From Streptomyces canus (GTDB taxonomy: Bacteria > Actinomycetota > Actinomycetes > Streptomycetales > Streptomycetaceae): 64,000 nt of DNA. Location of the stretch: contig NZ_JAUSYQ010000002.1 of the NCBI RefSeq assembly GCF_030816965.1, positions 9,104,001-9,168,000 on the forward strand. The letters are read 5' to 3'. How positions within the stretch are numbered: the stretch's first letter is position 1; each line of letters begins with the position of its first letter. A model generated the notes under the pieces. That model was given only the letters and a program-made list of their open reading frames with translations. It did not search any database and was not told the DNA's origin. Shown piece after piece: positions 51,879-59,163 of the stretch. Made by a program: the position numbers and the translations under genes.

Positions 51879-53375
51879 TTACGGGGTCGTGTAGGGGTCC
51901 TGGCTGATCAGGTGGGCCTTCAGACCCTCGCCGACGCCAGGCTCCGGGGTTCCGGCCCAGTCCTTGATGAGTACGGCGCCGGTGCTGCAGCCCCACGGGT
52001 TCCACGTCCACGCGAGATAACCCATGTTGTGCGCGTCGGCCCAGTCGACCAGCCGCTGCATGTAGTCGAAGCCGCAGTTGTCCTGGCCGAACTCACCGAT
52101 GACGACCGGCACTTGTTGCGCGAGCGGCGCGACCTGGCTGTCCCAGCAGGATTCGGTCGCGCAGGCGTTGAAGCTGTAGGAGTGCCAGGACGCGGCGAGG
52201 TTGTTCAGTGGGTCGGTCGGCTTGTACGTCAGCCACTCCCGCATGTCGTTGGCCCACTCCAGGCCACCCAGCATGAGGACGTTGGTCGCGCCGGTGGCCC
52301 GAACAGCGTCGACCAGGTCCTGCATGCCGGCGGTTTCATAGGGAAGGCCGGTGCAGGTGCCGCCGTCTCGCCAGCACGTCCAGCCGAGGGTCTTGTCCCA
52401 GTTGCTGGCGATCTCCGGGTACGGCTCGTTGAACAGATCGAAGACGACGGCGTCGTTGCCCTTGAACGCGTTGGCGACACCGGTCCAGAACTGGGGGGCG
52501 TACTGCGCGTCCGGCATCGGTTTCTGGCAGGTCGCGGTGGCGTCCTTGCAGTGCCAGTCCGGCCCGTTGGTGTAGGCACCCCGGGTCCAGTGCAGGTCGA
52601 GGATCGGGGTGATGCCGTTGGCCACCAGTAGGTTGACGTAGTCCTTGACGCCCTGCTGGTAGGTGGCTCCACTGGGCGAGCCGTTGATACCGAGCCAGCA
52701 TTCCTCGTTCAACGGCACGCGTACCGCGTGGATGTTCCAGGTCTTCATCGCGTCGACGGACGCCTGGTCGACCGGGCCGCTGTCCCATAGCCCCTTGCCC
52801 TGCACACAAGCGTATTCACCGCTGGAGCGGTCCACACCCAGCAGCCGGTACTGCTTGCCGCTCGCGGTGACGATCTTGTTACCGGAAACCTTCAGCTCCG
52901 GGGCCGGATCACTGGGACCGCTGGTCGGAGTGGTGGTGGGGCTGGGGGACGGGGATGTCACCGAGCCGGTACAGGTCACGCCGTTGAGCGCAACCGATGC
53001 GGGTTCCGGATTGAGGCCCTTCCACGCACCGGTGAACCCGATGGAAGCAGACCTGCCCGTATCCAGCGCTCCGTTCCAGTCGAGGCTGGTGGCGGACACG
53101 CGGGTTCCGGACTGTGTCCACGTGGCACTCCAGCCGTTGGTGACCTTCTGGTCGGAGTTCGGGAAGTCGAACGTCGCGGTCCACCCTCGCACGGGGGAGC
53201 CGAGATTTGTGATGGCCAGGTTCGCGGTGAACCCTCCCGGCCATTCGCTCTGCACCTTGTACGCGATCGAGCAGCCGGTGGCGGCTGCCGATGCGGGCAG
53301 GGTGGCGAAGGCGAGGCCACCCAGGATCAGTGCACCGGCGGCACCGGTGGCCATTAAGGCGTGACGACGTTTCAC
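51879..53375 (-). CDS. Secreted cellulase: CBM2 + GH5 endoglucanase
   Basis: 498 residues from GTG 53373-53375, preceded by GAGGAGATCAA. Signal peptide 1-31; CBM2 about 34-136 with its bounding Cys35 and Cys135 and surface Trp (EWPGGF, NGWSATWTQ); Ser/Pro/Thr linker 138-156; GH5 domain 160-498. Catalytic Glu317 is in FDLFNEPYPE and nucleophile Glu428 in VVIGEFGQDNCG. It hydrolyses beta-1,4-glucan internally outside the cell. Its catalytic domain comes after the CBM. 190 bp of scarred DNA (IS256 fragment, tRNA-like scrap) lie upstream, and no CebR box is visible there. Confidence 0.92.
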   Translation of the reverse strand: MKRRHALMATGAAGALILGGLAFATLPASAAATGCSIAYKVQSEWPGGFTANLAITNLGSPVRGWTATFDFPNSDQKVTNGWSATWTQSGTRVSATSLDWNGALDTGRSASIGFTGAWKGLNPEPASVALNGVTCTGSVTSPSPSPTTTPTSGPSDPAPELKVSGNKIVTASGKQYRLLGVDRSSGEYACVQGKGLWDSGPVDQASVDAMKTWNIHAVRVPLNEECWLGINGSPSGATYQQGVKDYVNLLVANGITPILDLHWTRGAYTNGPDWHCKDATATCQKPMPDAQYAPQFWTGVANAFKGNDAVVFDLFNEPYPEIASNWDKTLGWTCWRDGGTCTGLPYETAGMQDLVDAVRATGATNVLMLGGLEWANDMREWLTYKPTDPLNNLAASWHSYSFNACATESCWDSQVAPLAQQVPVVIGEFGQDNCGFDYMQRLVDWADAHNMGYLAWTWNPWGCSTGAVLIKDWAGTPEPGVGEGLKAHLISQDPYTTP

Positions 53376-53410
53376 TTGATCTCCTCGTTGCCGTAAGTGA
53401 TCGATGAGCT

Positions 53411-53475
53411 CGATCCCAGCTGATCGACGAGCTGGTGAGCCGGGCCCAGGCCGAGGGCCTGCAGCTGACCGGTCC
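53411..53475 (+). mobile_element. IS256-family transposase N-terminal scrap
   Basis: The plus strand encodes SQLIDELVSRAQAEGLQLTG, the conserved N-terminal segment of IS256 (mutator) transposases. An in-frame stop lies just before (53405-53407) and homology is lost directly after. About 20 codons survive, and no terminal inverted repeats were recognised. Confidence 0.6.
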
Positions 53476-53500
53476 ACCAGGCGGGTACTGCGTGCCGTAC

Positions 53501-53551
53501 GGATCAAGGAATCAACAACTGTCGCGCGTTCAGATCCTGTCTTCCCGACGG
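53501..53551 (+). repeat. Degenerate third copy of the tRNA-Pro 3' end
   Basis: GGATCAAGGAATC (53501) and GTTCAGATCCTGTCTTCCCG followed by ACGG (to 53551) resemble the att repeat GGGTCAAGGGGTC and GTTCAAATCCTGTCGTCCCG with ACGG. The last 24 bases differ at only two positions. It lies inside the island, between the GH5 and Cip1-like genes. Confidence 0.65.
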
Positions 53552-53565
53552 ATCCCACGCGGGCG

Positions 53566-54744
53566 TCAGCAGCCGATCGGTGAGGAGCCCAGGGCCACGT
53601 CGTCGAACCAGAGAGTGTCGTCCCCGGTGCCGTAGCTCTCCCACCCCAGGCGCAGGCCGGTGGGGCGGGGAGGGGTCCTGCGGGCGAGCCACTGCCCGTC
53701 GACGTTCTGGGTCGCCACCCCGTCCACGTGCAGTCCGGCGACCTCCTGGTCGTCGACCCATGTGCGCATGGACTGGGCGGTGGTGTCGATCTGGAACCGC
53801 AGGCACAGCCACTGCCCGGTCGGCAGCGGCGTGCTGAGCGCGACCCCCGCCGGGCTCTGTTCCGGCAGCGTCGCGTCGTCGCTCTCGCGGTTCCACTGCA
53901 GCGCGCCGTTCTGCCCGCCGACGCGCAGCGCCCTGCCGCCCTGTGAGGCGTCCGGCATGGATACGAAGGTGACGTGGCCGGTGGGCAGGGCGGTGGTGTG
54001 CCGGACCCGCATGCGTACGTACACCACGGGCCCGACGGAGGACAGATCGCGGGTGGCGGCTGCGAAGACGTGGTTGCAGTAGCCGGCGCCGCCGTCGACG
54101 CGCAGCGACCTGGTGCCGCTGTAGGCGACGGACGTGTCGACGCTGACCTTCCCCGTGCCCTGGCAGTCGGGTGCCGTGGTCTGCCAGGGGCCCGAAGGCA
54201 CGGTACCGGTCTGGTCCTCGAAGTCGGAGCAGATCGTCGCCCCGGCGCATTCGACCGGCGCCGTGGCTGTCGCGGTCGCGGTCGGTGAGGCGGTCGCTGT
54301 CGGGGTGGGGCTCGCGGTTCCGCCGCACGGCGTGCCGTTGAGGGCAAAGGCGGTGGGAGCCGGTTCGGCGGTGTGCCAGGTGCCCTGGAGCCCGAAGTCC
54401 ACGGACCCGTCGGCGGCGAGCACGGCATTGTGCGCGACGTTCACTGCGGTCACCGCGCTGCCCGACTGGCTGACCTGCGCGTTCCAGGCGGACGTGACCT
54501 GCTGGTCGCCGCCGTAGGTCCACTCCAGCCGCCAGCCGTTCAGGGCGGCGCCGAGATTCGTGACGCGGATCTGGGCGGTGAAGCCGCCGGACCACGCGTT
54601 GGTGGTGTACGTGACCGTGCAGCCCGTCGCCGCGCCCTGAGCGCGCGACGTCGCGATGGCAGGAAGGGCCACCGCCACCACGGTCAGCACCAATGCGCAG
54701 AGCGGCAGGCGGTGGCGGCGCACGCGTAATGAAGTCATGGCCAT
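53566..54744 (-). CDS. Secreted CBM2 protein with Cip1-like C-terminal module
   Basis: 392 residues. ATG 54742-54744 has GGAG seven bases upstream. Signal peptide to about residue 36; CBM2 (about 39-143; WSGGFTAQIRVTNLG, WRLEWTYGGDQQV); Thr/Pro/Ala linker; then a 220-residue beta-sandwich-like module (CSDFEDQTGTVPSGPWQTT, VVYVRMRVRHTTALPTGHVT, GWESYGTGDDTLWFDDVALG). That module resembles Cip1, a fungal secreted protein co-induced with cellulases and present in some Streptomyces; its enzymatic role is unsettled. The Cip1 call rests on recollected motifs. It is 16 bp downstream of the expansin gene, so it shares the CebR-controlled promoter. Confidence 0.72.
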   Translation of the reverse strand: MAMTSLRVRRHRLPLCALVLTVVAVALPAIATSRAQGAATGCTVTYTTNAWSGGFTAQIRVTNLGAALNGWRLEWTYGGDQQVTSAWNAQVSQSGSAVTAVNVAHNAVLAADGSVDFGLQGTWHTAEPAPTAFALNGTPCGGTASPTPTATASPTATATATAPVECAGATICSDFEDQTGTVPSGPWQTTAPDCQGTGKVSVDTSVAYSGTRSLRVDGGAGYCNHVFAAATRDLSSVGPVVYVRMRVRHTTALPTGHVTFVSMPDASQGGRALRVGGQNGALQWNRESDDATLPEQSPAGVALSTPLPTGQWLCLRFQIDTTAQSMRTWVDDQEVAGLHVDGVATQNVDGQWLARRTPPRPTGLRLGWESYGTGDDTLWFDDVALGSSPIGC

Positions 54745-54760
54745 GATCAATCTCCGAGAG

Positions 54761-56071
54761 TCAGGACGCGGTGCAGGAGAGTGTGCCGAGGTCTCGGTCG
54801 TCGCCGCTGAGCGTCATCCCCCAGGTCGTCGACGCGCCCGGTGCCAGCGAGCCGTTGTAGGAGGCGTTGTGAACGGTGGTGGCGGGGCGGGACGGATCCA
54901 GCACCGCGTTCCAGCGGTTCGCCACGGTCACACCGTCCGGCAGGGTGTGGTGCACCGACCAGTCGGTGACCGGCCGGGACCCGGTGTTGGTGACCGTGAC
55001 ATCGGCCTGGTACCCGCCCTGCCATGAGCCGGTCAGCTTCCACTCCGCCGTGCAGGCGGTGCCGCCGGAGGGGCTCGGCGCGGGAGTGGGAGGTGGTGTC
55101 CCTCCGGAGCTGTCGGTGGTGTAGGGGACGGCGGTGTAGTCCTGCGAGCAGCCTCCCGCGCAGCCTGACGGCAGCGAGAAGGAGTACGTACGGCCGCCGC
55201 CCAGCCAGGCGTCGGCTGCGTCGCGGATCCGTATGGTGAAGCTGCTTTGGCCGGAGGCCGTCGCGCCGATGACGTAGGACTGCCCCATGTCGCTGTTCAT
55301 TGCGGCGTCGGTCCAGGTGCCGTTCGCCAGGTACTGGACGCCGTGGATGCCGCCCGCCAGATGGGAGACGGCGATGGCGGGCCAGTACCGCTGGGCTCCC
55401 CTGAGGAAGCCGATACGGATGTCGCCGCTGTAGTCCGGGGCCGGGACGAAGCTCCAGGAGACATGACGGTTGTTCCAGTGGTCCGGGTACATCGTCCCCA
55501 CCGGGGTGCCGCCGATCCGGAAGCGGTTGAGGGAGTCGGTTGCCAGGTCGAGGTGGTTGGGGTCGTCCCGGCACCAGGCGTTGGAATCAGCGCAGCTGTC
55601 CGCGACGAGCATGGTCAGGGTGGCCCCGTTGTACTTGTCGGCCACCCAGGAGCCGTTGCGGCAGAAGGGCCGGTCCGGGGCGCCGTCGTTGGTGCCGGTG
55701 CAGTAGTCCCCGATGGTGACCTTGACCCAGCGGCCGCAGTTGCGGCCGTTGTCGAAGACCCCCTTGACCGATGCGCTTGAGTCCGGCACCGGGCGGGGGT
55801 AGGTGCTCGAGTAGTCGCCGGGTGTGTTGAACACGTTGAGCGCCACGAAGTCCTGGCTGTCCAGTTCACGCTGTGGCAGACCGCAGCCGCCGTAGGGGCT
55901 GCCGAGCCCGGCGAAGTGGGTCGCGTTGCCCAGGACCTCAGTGGCGGCGGCACTCGCCGCGGGCGGCTGGGCCGCCGCGGCCACGACAGGTAACGCGGCG
56001 CAGCAGAGCGCTGCCAGCAACGTGGCGGTGCGCCTTCGGGCCGGCGAGCGGGGGGTCGAAAGAAGCTGCAT
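54761..56071 (-). CDS. Secreted expansin-like protein with C-terminal CBM2
   Basis: 436 residues from ATG 56069-56071. Signal peptide to about residue 42. The double-psi beta-barrel domain (GNATHFAGLGSPYGGCGLPQ, DYCTGTNDG, HLDLATDSLNRF with the expansin-type HxD-like motif) is followed by a CBM63-like beta-sandwich (HWNNRHVSWSFVPAP, SFTIRIRDAADAWLGGG), a Thr/Pro linker and CBM2 (about 335-436). Expansins loosen cellulose networks without hydrolysis and help cellulases. It is the first gene after a perfect CebR box, upstream of the Cip1-like gene. Confidence 0.8.
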   Translation of the reverse strand: MQLLSTPRSPARRRTATLLAALCCAALPVVAAAAQPPAASAAATEVLGNATHFAGLGSPYGGCGLPQRELDSQDFVALNVFNTPGDYSSTYPRPVPDSSASVKGVFDNGRNCGRWVKVTIGDYCTGTNDGAPDRPFCRNGSWVADKYNGATLTMLVADSCADSNAWCRDDPNHLDLATDSLNRFRIGGTPVGTMYPDHWNNRHVSWSFVPAPDYSGDIRIGFLRGAQRYWPAIAVSHLAGGIHGVQYLANGTWTDAAMNSDMGQSYVIGATASGQSSFTIRIRDAADAWLGGGRTYSFSLPSGCAGGCSQDYTAVPYTTDSSGGTPPPTPAPSPSGGTACTAEWKLTGSWQGGYQADVTVTNTGSRPVTDWSVHHTLPDGVTVANRWNAVLDPSRPATTVHNASYNGSLAPGASTTWGMTLSGDDRDLGTLSCTAS

Positions 56072-56163
56072 GGGGGGATCCGCCTTCTCGTGACGGGGCG
56101 CCGTGACGTTCGTATGGGAGTCCTCTCGGAGGGAGGGGAGTGAGCGCTGGAACACCTCACTCA

Positions 56164-56177
56164 TGGGAGCGCTCCCA
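56164..56177. promoter_or_regulatory. CebR box TGGGAGCGCTCCCA
   Basis: A perfect 14-bp palindrome identical to the known Streptomyces operator for CebR, the cellobiose/cellotriose-responsive LacI repressor of cellulase genes. It lies about 95 bp upstream of the expansin start. Confidence 0.9.
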
Positions 56178-56294
56178 CAATCTCCGTATCCGCGGACTGT
56201 AGAAGAGGGCCATGCCCCTGACAAGGGGGTGGGTTCCCGTCGGAGTTTTCGCCCTGTCCGAGCCGGGGCGTGCCCGGCCCGGACAGGGGTGGAG

Positions 56295-56711
56295 TCAGCT
56301 GAGGTTCCACTTCTGGTTGATGCCGCCGTTGCACGGCCAGGTCACCACCTTGGTGCCGGACGTGGTCTGGTGGTTGTAGGCGTCCAGACACAAGGTGGTG
56401 CCCGACATGGTCACCGTCAGCTGGCCGGACCCGGTGCGGGTCCAGAGCTGGTTGGCCCCGCCCTGGCCGTCACGGATCTGCACCTGCGTACCTGCCATCG
56501 TCGACGCGTTCGGCACGTCCAGGCACTTGCCTGCACCCACCGCGTGCAGCGCACCGGAAGTGCTGGGCGGCGGTGGGGTGGTGCCGCCGCCGTCGAGACA
56601 GAGGAAGGTGATGGCGTAGGCGAGCATGCCGGTCATGGTCCCGGGGACCAGCTGGGGACCGCACGGTGTGCGCGCTGGTGCACGACGGCCCGTCGCGTCC
56701 ACCGCCTGCAC
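56295..56711 (-). pseudogene. C-terminal ricin-type (CBM13) domain remnant
   Basis: The minus-strand frame ending at TGA 56295 carries a Thr/Pro linker (GGGTTPPPPST) and about 90 residues of a beta-trefoil lectin: GKCLDVPNASTMAGTQVQI, QLWTRTGSGQLTV, LCLDAYNHQTTSGTKVV, NGGINQKWNLS. The enzyme domain that would precede the linker is missing: the frame upstream of about 56600 is unrelated and runs into the arm-type repeat. So it is the end of an exoenzyme cut by the island boundary. Confidence 0.72.
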
Positions 56712-56756
56712 TCAGATTGAACCTGATATCTCCAGAAAATACCCTTGCCCTCACTC

Positions 56757-56799
56757 CTGGGGGTCAAGGGGTCGCAGGTTCAAATCCTGTCGTCCCGAC
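56757..56799 (+). repeat. Right attachment repeat (tRNA-Pro 3' end)
   Basis: A 43-bp perfect direct repeat of 51277-51319. The 5' half of a tRNA is absent, so no functional tRNA is made here. The flank to the right continues with the original tRNA-Pro terminator. Confidence 0.88.
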
Positions 56800-56805
56800 G
56801 GTGTG

Positions 56806-56843
56806 AAGGGTCTCCGCGGGTGAACACCTGCGGGGGCCCTTTT
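56806..56843 (+). terminator. Displaced original terminator of tRNA-Pro copy 2
   Basis: AAGGGTCTCCGCGGGTG pairs with CACCTGCGGGGGCCCTT, followed by TTT. It is the diverged twin of the terminator after tRNA-Pro copy 1 (5725-5762), at the same distance from the tRNA end. Confidence 0.75.
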
Positions 56844-56962
56844 CGTATGGGCCGCTTCCGAGGCGGGCGGGGCTCGGCCCGTCACGAACGCCGCACCGGG
56901 AATGTGAGAGCGGGTCAGGTGGCTTGGGTCGGTGATCCGACCGACTGATTCCGTGGACAGGG

Positions 56963-57285
56963 GTGCTCATGCACCAGACGGATCCAGCGCCGAAGACCGC
57001 CGTCGTCACCGGCGGGACGGACGGCATCGGCCGGGCACTCGCGGAGTCGCGACTGCGGCGGGGCGACACGGTCGTGATCGTCGGCCGTGACCCGGACAAA
57101 GGTGCGGCGTTCCTCGCCCACGCGCGCGAGTCGGGCGTGGCTGACCGGGCCTCGTTCATCCGCGCGGACCTGAGTCTGCTTGCTGAGAACCGCGGGTGCT
57201 CGCCAGGGTCCTCGATGCGGTCCCGGTGATCGACGCGCTGCTGTTCTGCGCCCGCCACTACCGTTCCGACCGGGCGGAGACGGCT
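56963..57285 (+). pseudogene. SDR oxidoreductase N-terminal fragment, frameshifted
   Basis: From about 56963 one frame reads KTAVVTGGTDGIGRALAESR and DRASFIRADLSLLAENR (Rossmann motif and Asp of an SDR). It shifts near 57195 into the frame with [20 protein letters not shown] then [10 protein letters not shown], as in plant-type SDRs that lack the NAG motif. At about 57283 it runs directly into ABC-transporter sequence. The catalytic Tyr/Lys region is absent. Confidence 0.7.
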
Positions 57286-57528
57286 CGACGTCTCGGTCCA
57301 GGCACAGATCCTGCGGCTGCTCGCCGAGCTGCAGGCCGACACCGGTGTGGCGTATCTGTTCGTCTCGCACGACCTCCCCGTCGTACGGCAGATCGCCCAC
57401 CGTGTGGTGGTCATGCGGGCCGGCCGGGTCCTGGAGAGCGCCCCGGCCGACGAGCTGTTCCGGGCCCGGCCCATCCGTACACACGCGATCTGCTGGCCGC
57501 GGTGCCGGGCCGGACACGGGCCCTGTGA
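57280..57528 (+). pseudogene. Oligopeptide ABC transporter ATPase, C-terminal fragment
   Basis: Starts inside the D-loop region ([17 protein letters not shown]), then [20 protein letters not shown] (switch His) and [16 protein letters not shown] of the Dpp/Opp ATPase family. Near 57470 the frame shifts to give [19 protein letters not shown], the conserved tail. Walker A, signature and Walker B are lost. The fragment is fused to the SDR scrap. Confidence 0.75.
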
Positions 57529-57772
57529 TGCGCATCGTGGTGGCCGAGGACCCGCGCGGTCGCGCGCAGTCGCCGGTAAGGGAACCTTCACTCGGCCGAG
57601 CAGGCTCGAAACCGGCGCACAACGGCCCGCTTCCCCCCACGCCGTTGTGGGCGATCGTGGGCGAGGACGTACTGACCCTGTAACGAGCGTCAACGCGCCC
57701 TCGCACAGCAGGCGTTCGGCCTGGCAGAGTGGGGTGGGTACGCCGCGCGGCGGCAGGGGAGGCACGGGAGAC

Positions 57773-58129
57773 ATGACGGCGACGATCTCCGTGAAGGTCG
57801 AGGGACCGGTCGGACTGGACGAGCCGGAGCAGCTCCTGGAGGAGCTGGGACGGGAGACAGGGCTGACCTGGCGGCTGGAGACGGCCGGGCAGGACGGCAC
57901 CCTCGACGGCGGCCTTGCCGCCATCATGCTGGAGGCGGTGCTGGGCGGGACCGTCGGCGCCGCGGTGCAGGTCGCCGTGCAAGGGGCGATCGAGAACTGG
58001 CGGGGCCGCAGGCTCGATCCACCACCCGTCACCATCATCGTCGTCCAGCCGCCGCAGACCTCGCCGCCTGCCCAGGACCCGCAACCCGCGCCGCGCACCG
58101 ACGGCCTCGCCACCCCCGAGGGGAGCTGA
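57773..58129 (+). CDS. EACC1-like small protein (effector-associated constant component)
   Basis: 118 residues from ATG 57773, preceded by GGGAG. The N-terminal half is a small beta-rich domain ([35 protein letters not shown]). A hydrophobic helix follows, [20 protein letters not shown], ending AIENWRGRR; the C-terminal tail is Pro-rich. This layout fits the EACC1 proteins described beside caspase- or trypsin-like effectors in multicellular bacteria. It starts a three-gene operon, 5 bp before the caspase gene. The helix may insert in membrane or act as a coupling segment; the role is inferred. Confidence 0.7.
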   Translation: MTATISVKVEGPVGLDEPEQLLEELGRETGLTWRLETAGQDGTLDGGLAAIMLEAVLGGTVGAAVQVAVQGAIENWRGRRLDPPPVTIIVVQPPQTSPPAQDPQPAPRTDGLATPEGS

Positions 58130-58134
58130 CCGGC

Positions 58135-59163
58135 ATGGCTTCCCGGGCGCTCGTGATCGGCGTCGGTACATACGATGAGGAATCCGGCATACAGGGCTAT
58201 CCGACGATCGAGGCGAGCGCCCGTGCCTACGGGGCCGCGCTGGCCCGGGACCCGCGGTGGGGCGCCGCTGCCCGGTCCCCGGTGCTGGAGCCGGACGAGG
58301 TGCGGACGGCCGACGACGTGATGCGCGCCCTCCACGAGGCGGCCGCGGCCGGCGAGGGACCGGAGGACACCCTGCTCGTGGTGTACGTCGGGCACGGCGC
58401 CTACTGGCAGGACGTGCCCGGCGGCCAGGTCCACTTCGCGGTCGGCTCCTCGCGTGTCAGCGAACCCTGGACATGGCTGTCCGCCTGGTACGTGTACCGG
58501 GCGATCAGGAGGAGCCAGGCCGGCCTCAAAGTGCTGATAGCGGACTGCTGTTACTCCAACATGCTGCCCCACCTGGGACCCGAGTCCGTCCTGCCGGGCG
58601 CTCTCGGCACCCGTTCCAACGGCACCTGCGTCCTCACCGCGGTCGGCGGCAGCGTGCACAACGCGTGGGCCGGCGCCTGCCAGAACCTGCCTCACCCCCT
58701 CGACACCTGCACGCCCTTCAGCGGCCATCTGCTGAACGTCCTCGGGCAGGGCATGCCCGATCACCCCGAGGACCTCACCCTCGGCGCACTCCGCGCCGGT
58801 ATCGACGAGGGGATGCAGGAGTGCGGCGTCCACCACGCGCCGCGGATGCTCCTGAACGACGCCTCGGAGGCGGCCCCGCTGTTCACCAACCACGCCAAGG
58901 GCCGCCGGCCCCGCACCCGCGCGCTCGGCACAGTGGACGAATGGGTGCGCGAGCTGCTCCTCAACGGCGAGCGCAACCTCCCCGATCTGATGCGCCGACC
59001 CGACCTCGCGGGCCGCGTGGTCGTACGGCTGAAGGCCGGGGACGAGCAGAGCCGCGACCTGGCCCGCCGCGTCGACCGGAAGGCCGGCGAACTGCTGCCC
59101 GACCCCGCCGACTTCGTCCGATACTGGGGTGAGATCGAACCCGCGATGCTGGGCGGCGGATGA
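58135..59163 (+). CDS. Caspase-like (C14 family) peptidase, predicted effector
   Basis: 342 residues. The p20-like fold begins ALVIGVGTYDEESGIQGYPT. The catalytic dyad is intact: His87 in LLVVYVGHGAYW and Cys139 in VLIADCCYSN (the Gly usual after CxS is Asn here). A C-terminal helical extension of about 120 residues follows the protease core. Bacterial caspase-like proteases act in programmed death and phage-defence-type systems. GAGGGGAG precedes ATG 58135. The 3' end overlaps the next start (ATGA). Confidence 0.88.
   Translation: MASRALVIGVGTYDEESGIQGYPTIEASARAYGAALARDPRWGAAARSPVLEPDEVRTADDVMRALHEAAAAGEGPEDTLLVVYVGHGAYWQDVPGGQVHFAVGSSRVSEPWTWLSAWYVYRAIRRSQAGLKVLIADCCYSNMLPHLGPESVLPGALGTRSNGTCVLTAVGGSVHNAWAGACQNLPHPLDTCTPFSGHLLNVLGQGMPDHPEDLTLGALRAGIDEGMQECGVHHAPRMLLNDASEAAPLFTNHAKGRRPRTRALGTVDEWVRELLLNGERNLPDLMRRPDLAGRVVVRLKAGDEQSRDLARRVDRKAGELLPDPADFVRYWGEIEPAMLGGG

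Larger units (their letters stand above)
51320..56756. mobile_element. Genomic island in tRNA-Pro carrying cellulolytic genes
   Basis: A 5.4-kb insert between the two att repeats. It holds an integrase remnant next to the intact tRNA, arm-type-like repeats (GGGGACCAGTTTGGGACC 51383-51400; GGGGACCAGCTGGGGACC 56643-56660) near both ends, an IS256 transposase scrap, and three secreted CBM2 proteins plus a ricin-domain remnant. The tRNA-end repeat and the displaced terminator to its right prove insertion; loss of the integrase means it is now fixed. Confidence 0.75.

Noticed and set aside
56764..58893. 709-codon minus-strand frame over the EACC1/caspase genes
   Set aside because: Antisense to the caspase gene, ending in the translated complement of the tRNA-Pro end; no domain.
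58135..59163. Metacaspase or gingipain-like toxin with secretion
   Set aside because: No signal peptide or membrane segment; the fold opening and DCCYS motif fit cytosolic C14-type proteases.
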